Part shown: positions 1 through 5,443 of the stretch, one piece after another
Layout of the letters: each line of letters starts with the position of its first letter
Position numbering within the stretch: position 1 is the stretch's first letter
From: Neisseriaceae bacterium
GTDB taxonomy: Bacteria > Pseudomonadota > Gammaproteobacteria > Burkholderiales > Neisseriaceae
Assembly (NCBI GenBank): GCA_030151665.1
Contig: JASLDB010000208.1
Span: forward strand, 1 to 5,443
DNA length: 5,443 nt
Direction: 5' to 3'
Made by a program: the position numbers and the translations under genes
Notes under the pieces: generated by a model
The model's input: the letters and a program-made list of their open reading frames with translations, nothing else
The model's database searches: none
Told to the model about the DNA's origin: nothing

Positions 1-307
1 AACGCATTGCCAAAGCCAAACGACGAGAAGGACGAACTTCAACGGGAACTTGATAGTTAGCACCACCTACACGGCGGCTTTTCACTTCTACGATTGGCTT
101 AGCATTAGCGATCGCTGTGTTGAACACTTCAATAGCTTCTTTGCCTGTTTTTTTAGCAATTTGTTCCAAAGCACCATATACAATGCGCTCTGCAACTGAT
201 TTTTTGCCGTCGATCATTACGACGTTCATGAATTTAGTCAATTCAGTGCTACCAAATTTTGGATCTGGTAAAATCTCACGTTTAGGGACTTCTCTGCGTC
301 TTGGCAT
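1..307 (-). CDS. rpsG: 30S ribosomal protein S7, N-terminal two thirds (3' part outside window)
   Basis: S7 is a primary 16S rRNA-binding protein that nucleates assembly of the 3' domain (head) of the 30S subunit and contacts tRNA near the E site. Residues 1-102 of about 156 are present, starting MPRRREVPKREILPDPKFGS. Recognisable parts are the KFMNVVMIDGKKSVAERIVY helix region (25-44) and the conserved RNA-binding beta-hairpin and following helix around 74-102, with KSRRVGGANYQVPVEVRPSR and RLALAMR. The reading frame stays open to the first base of the window, so the gene is cut by the window edge, not broken. A run of seven A residues in the coding strand (148-154) encodes part of AKKT and keeps frame. 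In E. coli S7 represses translation of its own operon through the rpsL-rpsG spacer; the spacer here is 119 bases long and structured. fusA would be expected next. Confidence 0.98.
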   Translation of the reverse strand, partial: MPRRREVPKREILPDPKFGSTELTKFMNVVMIDGKKSVAERIVYGALEQIAKKTGKEAIEVFNTAIANAKPIVEVKSRRVGGANYQVPVEVRPSRRLALAMR

Positions 308-312
308 TTTAA

Positions 313-318
313 TTCCTT
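313..318 (-). promoter_or_regulatory. rpsG ribosome binding site
   Basis: The minus strand reads AAGGAA five bases before ATG (307-305). This is a stronger Shine-Dalgarno than that of rpsL and fixes the rpsG start, giving the family N-terminus MPRRREV. Confidence 0.8.
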
Positions 319-351
319 AATATATTCTATTCAGTTGAACTGTTTGTTCGG

Positions 352-371
352 GAATGTTCAATAAAACATTC
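352..371 (-). repeat. Second hairpin in the rpsL-rpsG spacer
   Basis: GAATGTT (352-358) and AACATTC (365-371) form a perfect 7-bp stem around a 6-base loop. It lies about midway between the preceding inverted repeat and the rpsG ribosome binding site. The stem is A/U-rich, and the bases after it on the minus strand (CCGAAC) are not a terminator tail. Together with the repeat at 382-411 it makes this spacer structured along much of its length. Confidence 0.45.
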
Positions 372-381
372 ACTTACTCGA

Positions 382-411
382 CAAATTTGCTTCTAATTGA
401 GCAAAATTTGC
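382..411 (-). repeat. Imperfect inverted repeat in the rpsL-rpsG spacer, promoter-distal to rpsL stop
   Basis: CAAATTTGC (382-390) and GCAAAATTTG (401-410) are inverted copies differing by one inserted A, separated by ten bases. Each arm is also close to a palindrome by itself. The minus-strand RNA could form a long A/U-rich stem starting about 15 bases past the rpsL stop. There is no U-tract, so termination is unlikely. It may take part in S7-dependent control or RNA processing; that is inference. Confidence 0.4.
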
Positions 412-426
412 CCACGCTGCCATTCC

Positions 427-798
427 TTACTTAGGACGCTTAGCACCGTATTTAGAGCGAGACTGTTTACGGTCTTTAACACCCGCAGTATCCAAAGAAC
501 CGCGAACTGTATGGTAACGCACACCTGGCAAGTCTTTTACACGACCACCGCGGATCAATACTACGCTATGCTCTTGCAAGTTATGACCTTCACCACCGAT
601 GTATGAAATCACTTCAAAACCGTTAGTCAAACGCACTTTACATACTTTACGCAAAGCTGAGTTAGGTTTTTTAGGAGTAGTTGTGTATACACGTGTGCAC
701 ACACCACGCTTTTGAGGACAAGCCTCTAGCGCTGGTACTTTGTTGACGTAAACAGCTTTTTGACGTCCTTTGCGTACCAATTGGTTAATAGTAGGCAT
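427..798 (-). CDS. rpsL: 30S ribosomal protein S12
   Basis: S12 of the small ribosomal subunit, 123 residues against 124 in E. coli, sits at the decoding centre and contributes to tRNA selection and translational accuracy. It starts MPTINQLVRK and contains the signature CPQKRGVCTRVYTTTPKKPN from residue 27, then NSALRKVCKVRLTNGFEV and GEGHNLQEHSVVLIRGGRVK, ending SRSKYGAKRPK. Lys43 and Lys88, with their TPKKPNS and GGRVKDLPG surroundings, are the unaltered residues whose substitution gives streptomycin resistance or dependence. Asp89 is the residue that RimO methylthiolates in E. coli. The ATG at 798 gives the normal family N-terminus. Its Shine-Dalgarno is only fair, GGGAACG at 812-806, eight bases or so ahead. 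It is the first gene after the promoter at 854-882 and is followed after 119 bases by rpsG. The gene is intact and the identification is certain. Confidence 0.99.
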   Translation of the reverse strand: MPTINQLVRKGRQKAVYVNKVPALEACPQKRGVCTRVYTTTPKKPNSALRKVCKVRLTNGFEVISYIGGEGHNLQEHSVVLIRGGRVKDLPGVRYHTVRGSLDTAGVKDRKQSRSKYGAKRPK

Positions 799-828
799 AT
801 TTTTTCGTTCCCATTGATTAAATATTTA

Positions 829-843
829 CTGGCACCATGCCAG
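829..843 (-). repeat. Hairpin near the 5' end of the rpsL leader
   Basis: CTGGCA and TGCCAG form a perfect 6-bp stem with a 3-base loop, extendable by a G-U and an A-U pair. If transcription starts near 848 the hairpin begins about five bases into the mRNA. A 5'-end stem of this kind often protects a transcript against 5'-end-dependent decay. It lies about 30 bases before the rpsL start codon, so it leaves the ribosome binding site free. Confidence 0.5.
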
Positions 844-853
844 CAAGTCCGAA

Positions 854-882
854 AGTATAACGGTTGTCCGTTATAAACGCAA
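854..882 (-). promoter_or_regulatory. Likely sigma-70-type promoter for rpsL-rpsG
   Basis: On the minus strand TTGCGT (882-877) is followed after 17 bases by TATACT (859-854). The -10 matches TATAAT at five of six positions and the -35 matches TTGACA at three, its TTG. Transcription would start near 848, giving an rpsL leader of about 50 bases. The placement straight after the rpoC terminator and ahead of rpsL fits a separate promoter for the str operon. The call rests on motif and position only. Confidence 0.65.
856..875 (-). promoter_or_regulatory. Perfect inverted repeat inside the rpsL promoter (possible operator)
   Basis: TATAACGG and CCGTTATA form a perfect 8-bp inverted repeat with a 4-base centre (TTGT on the plus strand). 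It fills most of the -35 to -10 spacer and overlaps the first four bases of the -10 box. In this position a bound dimeric regulator would block RNA polymerase. It would also fold as a hairpin in read-through RNA from rpoC. I do not recognise it as the site of a known regulator; an operator role is inference. Confidence 0.4.
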
Positions 883-929
883 TATAAAAGGGAGCATAAT
901 CAAGAACAAAGCTTGATCAGGCTCCCTTT
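881..929 (-). terminator. Intrinsic terminator of the rpoBC transcript
   Basis: AAAGGGAGC (887-895) pairs perfectly with GCTCCCTTT (921-929). Inside it ATCAAG (899-904) pairs with CTTGAT (912-917) around a 7-base loop, separated from the outer stem by a small 3-by-3 internal loop. Read on the minus strand the stem ends in GCTCCC and runs into TTTTATATT, the U-rich tail expected of a Rho-independent terminator. It sits about 45 bases past the rpoC stop and just upstream of the rpsL promoter. The plus-strand tail is only TTTA, so activity in that direction should be weaker. Confidence 0.85.
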
Positions 930-942
930 ACGTAAAATTTAT

Positions 943-958
943 TGTTGTTTATACAACA
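943..958 (-). repeat. Small hairpin just after rpoC
   Basis: A perfect 6-bp inverted repeat, TGTTGT and ACAACA around the loop TTAT (plus strand), begins 16 bases past the rpoC stop codon. It would fold in the 3' end of the rpoC transcript, ahead of the main terminator. The stem is A/T-rich and has no following T-run, so it is unlikely to terminate alone. A separate perfect 10-base palindrome, TTTACGTAAA, lies between it and the terminator at 927-936. Roles are unknown. Confidence 0.4.
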
Positions 959-974
959 CTTTTACGATTAAAAC

Positions 975-3900
975 TTAAAACTCTTCGCCTTCTGCTTCTA
1001 CTGCACGAACTGCAGCAGCCAAAGCACGACGTGAACGGTGGTAACTCAAACCTGTACCAGCAGGAATCAAACGACCCACAGTTACGTTTTCTTTCAAACC
1101 ACGCAAATCATCACGTTTACCCATAATAGCAGCTTCAGTCAAGACACGAGTCGTTTCTTGGAATGATGCAGCTGACAAGAATGAGTCAGTTGACAACGAT
1201 GCTTTGGTAATACCCAACAAGACGTTTTCAATGCGAGCAGGTTGTTTACCTTCTGCAATCATCTTCTCATTGGCCATCATCACTTCAGCGCGTTCAACTT
1301 GTTCACCCGTAATAAAGCCTGTATCACCAGAATCAGCAATATTCACACGGCGTAACATTTGACGAATAATCACTTCAATGTGTTTATCACTAATCTTCAC
1401 ACCTTGTAATCGGTAAACTTCTTGTACTTCTTGCACAACGTAGCGAGTCAATGCTTCGATACCTTGCAAACGCAAAATATCATGAGGATCAACGCCACCA
1501 TCAACAATGGTTTCACCACGGTTTACCACTTGACCATCATGCACCAAGATTTGTTTCTCTTTAGAAACCAATGTTTCAAAAGCCACGCCTTCGGTATCAG
1601 TGATAATCAAGCGCTGTTTACCTTTGGTCTCTTTACCAAACGAAATCGTACCAGTCACTTCAGCCAACATACCCGCATCTTTTGGAATACGTGCTTCAAA
1701 CAATTCTGCTACACGTGGCAAACCACCGGTAATGTCACGGGTTTTACTTGAAGCTTGTGGGATACGAGCCAATACATCACCTTTACCGATGTCTTGACCT
1801 TCACGCACAGTAATCACAGCACCCACTGGGAATGCCATAGACACTGGCGTATCTGTACCTGGAATACGGATTTCTTTACCAGACTCATCAATTAGTTTCA
1901 CCGCAGGACGCAACAATTTAGATTGTGCTGCACCACGTTTACCACCATCAATAACCACCAAAGTAGACAAACCTGTTACATCATCGGTTTGTTTTGCTAC
2001 CGTAACACCTTCTTCGATATTATCGAAGCGAATGCGACCAGCAAACTCTGTAATCATTGGACGAGTATGTGGATCCCATGTTGCCAATACTTGACCAGCT
2101 TTCAATACTTCACCATCTTTAATCAACAAGATAGAGCCGTATGGTACTTTATGGCGTTCGCGCTCACGACCGATGTCATCATGAATAACCACTTCACATG
2201 AACGGCCAATCACAACCAATTCACCTTTGTTGTTAGTCACATAGCGCATTTGGCTAGAGAAGCGTGCTGTACCATTTGATTTCGCTTCCACTTGGCTAGC
2301 TGCTGCAGCTCGAGATGCCGCACCACCAATATGGAACGTACGCATTGTCAACTGTGTACCAGGCTCACCGATTGATTGAGCAGCAATCACACCCACTGCC
2401 TCACCAGTATTAACCACTTTACCACGAGCCAAGTCACGACCATAACAATGTGCACACAAGCCATAGCGTGTTTCACATGTAATTGGCGTACGGACTTTCA
2501 CCTCATCGACACCAGAGTTGTCAATAATGTCTAGCAAGCCTTCAGTCAACATTTGACCAGCTTCAACCAAGGTTGCACCTGTTGATGGATCAACAACATC
2601 AATTGCTGTTACACGACCTAAGATACGGTCACGCAAGGTTTCAATCACATCACCACCTTGTACAACTGCTTTCATCACGAAACCATCAGTTGTACCGCAA
2701 TCATCTTCAATCACCACCAAGTCTTGGGTCACGTCAACCAAACGACGTGTCAAGTAACCTGAGTTGGCTGTTTTCAACGCCGTATCCGCAAGACCTTTAC
2801 GCGCACCGTGAGTTGAAATAAAGTATTGCAATACCGTTAAACCTTCACGGAAGTTAGATGTAATCGGTGTTTCAATAATCGAACCATCTGGTTTCGCCAT
2901 CAAACCACGCATACCTGATAACTGTTTAATCTGTGCCGCTGAACCACGGGCGCCAGAGTCGGCCATCATGTAAATTGAGTTAAATGACTCTTGGTCAACC
3001 ACATTGCCATCACGGTCAGTGGTTTTCTCAACAGACAAGTTGTCCATCATGGCTTTGGCAATTTTATCGCCTGTGCGACCCCAAATATCGACCACTTTAT
3101 TATAGCGCTCGCCATTGGTTACCAAACCTTGACGGTATTGTTCTTCAATCTCTTTTACTTCATCTTGTGCTTCTTGCAACAATACTTCTTTTTTCGCAGG
3201 GACAAGCATGTCGTCCACGCAAATAGAAATACCACCACGAGTTGAGTAACTGAAACCAGTGTACATCAAATGGTCAGCAAAAATAACCGTATCACGCAAA
3301 CCGCACATGCGGAATGAAGCGTTGATTAATTTAGAGATTTCTTTTTTCTTCAATGCTTTGTTGATAAATTCAAACGGCAAGCCTTTTGGCAAGATGTCTG
3401 ACAACAAAGAACGGCCAACAGTGGTTTCATAGCGGTTGATGACAGGAACAAACTCATCAAATTCGTCTTTAACCCACTCTTGAATACGCACAGTAATCTT
3501 GGTAGACAATTCAACCTGACGCGTTTCGTAAGCACGGTGTACTTCTTTAATGTCAGTGAATAAGCTGCCTTCACCTTTGGCATTGATTTTGTCGCGAGTC
3601 ATGTAATACAGACCCAATACAATATCTTGCGAAGGAACGATAATAGGCTCACCATTGGCTGGTGACAATACGTTGTTTGAAGCCAACATCAAAGTGCGTG
3701 CTTCCATTTGTGCTTCTAAAGATAGAGGCACGTGAACCGCCATTTGGTCACCGTCAAAGTCGGCATTGAATGCCGCACAAACCAATGGGTGCAACTGAAT
3801 GGCTTTACCTTCAATCAAGATAGGCTCAAACGCTTGAATACCCAAACGGTGCAATGTTGGTGCACGGTTAAGCATGATTGGATGTTCGCGAATAACTTCT

Positions 3901-5147
3901 TCCAAGATATCCCAAACTTCTGCCACTTCTTGCTCAACCAATTTTTTCGCAGCTTTAATGGTACCAGCCAAGCCCAACACTTCCAATTTATGGAAAATGA
4001 AAGGTTTGAACAATTCCAAAGCCATTTTTTTAGGCAAACCACATTGGTGTAGACGCAAGTAAGGGCCCACGGTAATCACGGAACGACCTGAGTAGTCCAC
4101 ACGTTTACCCAACAAGTTTTGACGGAAACGACCGCCTTTACCTTTAATCATGTCAGCCAATGATTTCAATGGGCGTTTATTCGCACCTGTCATCGCTTTA
4201 CCACGACGACCATTGTCTAACAATGAGTCAACTGCTTCTTGCAACATGCGTTTTTCGTTACGCACGATAATATCGGGTGCACGCAACTCCAACAAACGTT
4301 TCAAACGGTTGTTACGGTTGATCACACGGCGATACAAGTCATTCAAATCTGATGTCGCAAAACGACCACCGTCCAATGGCACCAATGGGCGCAAATCAGG
4401 TGGCAATACTGGCAACACATCCATAATCATCCACTCTAGTTTCATACCAGAGCGTTGGAAGGCTTCCAAAACTTTTAAGCGTTTAGCAATTTTTTTGATT
4501 TTGGCTTCTGAACCAGTTGATTCCAATTCTTGGCGCAAAACACCAATTTCAGCAGGGATGTCCATGTGACGCAACAAATCGCGCACACCTTCAGCACCCA
4601 TTTTGGCATCAAATTCTTCACCAAATTCGTCTAATTTGTCGTAGTAATCTTCTTCAGTCAACAATTGACGTGCTTGCAATGAAGTCAAGCCAGGATCGGT
4701 TACAACAAATGCTTCAAAATACAAAATGCGTTCAATATCACGCAAAGTCATGTCCAAAACCATACCCAAACGAGATGGTAATGATTTCAAGAACCAAATA
4801 TGCGCAACAGGCGAAGCCAAGTCGATGTGACCCATGCGTTCACGACGAACTTTTGATAAGGTTACTTCAACGCCACATTTTTCGCAGGTCACACCTTTGA
4901 ATTTTAAGCGTTTGTATTTACCACACAAACATTCATAATCTTTTACTGGGCCAAAAATTTTGGCACAGAATAAACCATCACGCTCAGGTTTGAACGTACG
5001 GTAGTTAATGGTTTCAGGTTTTTTAACCTCACCATAAGACCAAGAGCGAATCGTTTCTGGCGAAGCAATACCAATTTTAATGGCGTCAAACTCTTCCTCA
5101 CCAATGGCACCACTAGCTGGGTTTAATAAATCCAATAAAGCTTTCAT
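975..5147 (-). CDS. rpoC: RNA polymerase beta' subunit RpoC (EC 2.7.7.6)
   Basis: Complete largest subunit of RNA polymerase, 1390 residues, close to about 1391 recalled for Neisseria and 1407 for E. coli. It carries the catalytic magnesium site and forms the DNA clamp. In order: N-terminal zinc site with Cys73, Cys75, Cys88 and Cys91; clamp helices that bind sigma around 265-312 (DLNDLYRRVINRNNRLKRLL); switch 2 and rudder region around 335-360 (KGKGGRFRQNLLGKRVDYSG); the active-site NADFDGD at 461-467 with Asp463, Asp465 and Asp467; bridge helix around 770-805; second zinc site with Cys817, Cys891, Cys898 and Cys901; trigger loop starting MRTFHIGGAAS (935-945) and resuming near TRDITGGLPRV (1137-1147), with the proteobacterial SI3 insertion between. 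All key residues are present at a steady +3 offset from E. coli, so there is no frameshift. The tail after YHRSRR (1369-1374) is short and alanine- and glutamate-rich. The start is set by TGGAG five bases upstream. Confidence 0.99.
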   Translation of the reverse strand: MKALLDLLNPASGAIGEEEFDAIKIGIASPETIRSWSYGEVKKPETINYRTFKPERDGLFCAKIFGPVKDYECLCGKYKRLKFKGVTCEKCGVEVTLSKVRRERMGHIDLASPVAHIWFLKSLPSRLGMVLDMTLRDIERILYFEAFVVTDPGLTSLQARQLLTEEDYYDKLDEFGEEFDAKMGAEGVRDLLRHMDIPAEIGVLRQELESTGSEAKIKKIAKRLKVLEAFQRSGMKLEWMIMDVLPVLPPDLRPLVPLDGGRFATSDLNDLYRRVINRNNRLKRLLELRAPDIIVRNEKRMLQEAVDSLLDNGRRGKAMTGANKRPLKSLADMIKGKGGRFRQNLLGKRVDYSGRSVITVGPYLRLHQCGLPKKMALELFKPFIFHKLEVLGLAGTIKAAKKLVEQEVAEVWDILEEVIREHPIMLNRAPTLHRLGIQAFEPILIEGKAIQLHPLVCAAFNADFDGDQMAVHVPLSLEAQMEARTLMLASNNVLSPANGEPIIVPSQDIVLGLYYMTRDKINAKGEGSLFTDIKEVHRAYETRQVELSTKITVRIQEWVKDEFDEFVPVINRYETTVGRSLLSDILPKGLPFEFINKALKKKEISKLINASFRMCGLRDTVIFADHLMYTGFSYSTRGGISICVDDMLVPAKKEVLLQEAQDEVKEIEEQYRQGLVTNGERYNKVVDIWGRTGDKIAKAMMDNLSVEKTTDRDGNVVDQESFNSIYMMADSGARGSAAQIKQLSGMRGLMAKPDGSIIETPITSNFREGLTVLQYFISTHGARKGLADTALKTANSGYLTRRLVDVTQDLVVIEDDCGTTDGFVMKAVVQGGDVIETLRDRILGRVTAIDVVDPSTGATLVEAGQMLTEGLLDIIDNSGVDEVKVRTPITCETRYGLCAHCYGRDLARGKVVNTGEAVGVIAAQSIGEPGTQLTMRTFHIGGAASRAAAASQVEAKSNGTARFSSQMRYVTNNKGELVVIGRSCEVVIHDDIGRERERHKVPYGSILLIKDGEVLKAGQVLATWDPHTRPMITEFAGRIRFDNIEEGVTVAKQTDDVTGLSTLVVIDGGKRGAAQSKLLRPAVKLIDESGKEIRIPGTDTPVSMAFPVGAVITVREGQDIGKGDVLARIPQASSKTRDITGGLPRVAELFEARIPKDAGMLAEVTGTISFGKETKGKQRLIITDTEGVAFETLVSKEKQILVHDGQVVNRGETIVDGGVDPHDILRLQGIEALTRYVVQEVQEVYRLQGVKISDKHIEVIIRQMLRRVNIADSGDTGFITGEQVERAEVMMANEKMIAEGKQPARIENVLLGITKASLSTDSFLSAASFQETTRVLTEAAIMGKRDDLRGLKENVTVGRLIPAGTGLSYHRSRRALAAAVRAVEAEGEEF

Positions 5148-5152
5148 TTGAG

Positions 5153-5157
5153 CTCCA
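5153..5157 (-). promoter_or_regulatory. rpoC ribosome binding site
   Basis: The minus strand reads TGGAG, then five bases (ctcaa), then ATG at 5147-5145. This is a good Shine-Dalgarno core at a usual distance. It supports the chosen rpoC start; no alternative upstream ATG in frame has a comparable site. Confidence 0.8.
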
Positions 5158-5165
5158 GAATAAGA

Positions 5166-5190
5166 CCATCCTTCTGATTACGAAGGAGGG
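5166..5190 (-). repeat. Hairpin in the rpoB-rpoC spacer
   Basis: An inverted repeat lies in the 53-base spacer: TCCTTC (5169-5174) pairs with GAAGGA (5182-5187) across a 7-base loop. Two further G-C pairs extend the stem beyond one mismatch. There is no T-run after it on the minus strand, so it does not look like a terminator. It may be an mRNA stability or processing element between the two cistrons, but its function is inferred only from its position. Confidence 0.5.
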
Positions 5191-5200
5191 CTTTTAGCAA

Positions 5201-5443
5201 TTAGTAACTTTCAAAATCCATGTCAAGACCCAAAGAACGGATCTCTTTTACCAGTACGTTAAACGACTCTGGCATGCCGGCATCGATTTTGTGTTCGCCT
5301 TTAACGATGTTTTCATACATCTTCGTACGACCGGTGACGTCATCCGATTTCACCGTCAACATTTCTTGCAAGGTGTAAGCTGCACCATAAGCTTCAAGTG
5401 CCCAAACCTCCATCTCACCGAAACGCTGGCCACCGAATTGCGC
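5201..5443 (-). CDS. rpoB: RNA polymerase beta subunit RpoB, C-terminal end (5' part outside window)
   Basis: This is the final 80 codons of the beta subunit of DNA-dependent RNA polymerase, which with beta' forms the catalytic cleft and the RNA exit path. The visible part begins AQFGGQRFGEMEVWALEAYG, the almost invariant C-terminal block that anchors beta to the beta' N-terminal region. It continues through LQEMLTVKSDD, a GRTKMYENIVKG segment and the MPESFNVLVKEIRSLGLD motif, and ends DMDFESY before a TAA stop at 5201-5203. The frame is open to the window edge with no frameshift, so the gene is partial only because the window ends. The rifampicin-binding region lies upstream and cannot be judged. 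It is followed after 53 bases by rpoC in the same direction, the usual rpoBC arrangement. Identity is certain from the motifs and the neighbour. Confidence 0.98.
   Translation of the reverse strand, partial: AQFGGQRFGEMEVWALEAYGAAYTLQEMLTVKSDDVTGRTKMYENIVKGEHKIDAGMPESFNVLVKEIRSLGLDMDFESY

Noticed and set aside
107..114. GCGATCGC, an 8-base palindrome like the cyanobacterial HIP1 repeat
   Set aside because: It is a single copy inside the rpsG coding sequence, and no other copy was seen. The organism is not cyanobacterial, so it is probably chance codon content.
148..154. Run of seven A (coding strand) in rpsG as a possible frameshift or slippage site
   Set aside because: The phase does not give a canonical X XXY YYZ slippery heptamer, the S7 frame continues normally, and seven A is short for transcriptional slippage.
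785..814. Out-of-frame ATG upstream of rpsL opening a 9-codon frame that overlaps the rpsL start, and a 6-codon frame from the leader hairpin
   Set aside because: Neither has a Shine-Dalgarno, and both are at chance length. The S12 N-terminus fixes the real start at 798.
870..875. TATAAC on the minus strand as an alternative -10 box for rpsL
   Set aside because: The hexamer 17 bases upstream is TATGCT, a poor -35, whereas TATACT with TTGCGT at 17 bases is better.
1422..2201. Several plus-strand frames of 65-109 codons antisense to the rpoC 3' half
   Set aside because: These are antisense to the SI3 and trigger-loop region, with no recognisable motifs or start signals. The real minus-strand frame is complete and conserved.
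4150..4900. Two overlapping plus-strand open frames of 139 and 127 codons inside rpoC
   Set aside because: They lie antisense to strongly conserved RpoC coding sequence. The products look low in complexity and unlike any family I know, and I see no ribosome binding site, so they are shadows of the rpoC codon pattern.

Overview
The window is a conserved housekeeping segment of a proteobacterial chromosome, read almost entirely from the minus strand. In transcription order, right to left, it holds the 3' end of rpoB, all of rpoC, all of rpsL, and the 5' two thirds of rpsG. The rpoBC-rpsL-rpsG adjacency, with the RNA polymerase genes running straight into the streptomycin (str) operon, is common in betaproteobacteria. 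The RpoC protein is close throughout to what I remember of Neisseria RpoC, including the SI3 insertion and the stretch following it. I therefore infer a member of the Neisseriaceae. The DNA leans towards A/T in third positions. I cannot name the genus: the RpoC N-terminus (MKALLDLLNP) and C-terminal tail differ from the Neisseria sequence I recall, and no perfect DNA uptake sequence is visible.

Layout. 5201-5443: last 80 residues of RpoB. 5148-5200: short rpoB-rpoC spacer with a small hairpin and a clear rpoC ribosome binding site. 975-5147: rpoC, 1390 residues, intact, with both zinc-binding sites, the catalytic NADFDGD motif, bridge helix, and a trigger loop interrupted by SI3. 799-974: a spacer dense in inverted repeats, holding a small hairpin after rpoC, a strong intrinsic terminator, and a promoter for rpsL whose spacer contains a perfect 8-bp inverted repeat, then a short rpsL leader with a 5' hairpin. 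427-798: rpsL (S12), with the lysines and neighbouring residues of a streptomycin-sensitive protein. 308-426: rpsL-rpsG spacer with two inverted repeats. 1-307: rpsG (S7), cut off by the window edge at residue 102; fusA and tuf would be expected beyond it.

How it works together. RpoB and RpoC are the two large subunits that form the RNA polymerase active centre and are co-transcribed. The terminator and promoter after rpoC suggest that the ribosomal protein unit rpsL-rpsG is mostly transcribed separately. S12 and S7 are both 30S proteins, acting at the decoding centre and the 3' domain of 16S rRNA. S7 is the known translational autoregulator of this operon in E. coli, so the rpsL-rpsG spacer is the natural place for such control here.

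I found no mobile element, CRISPR array, tRNA, rRNA or unfamiliar gene. The points worth a second look are regulatory and modest in scale; I see no sign of an undescribed system.
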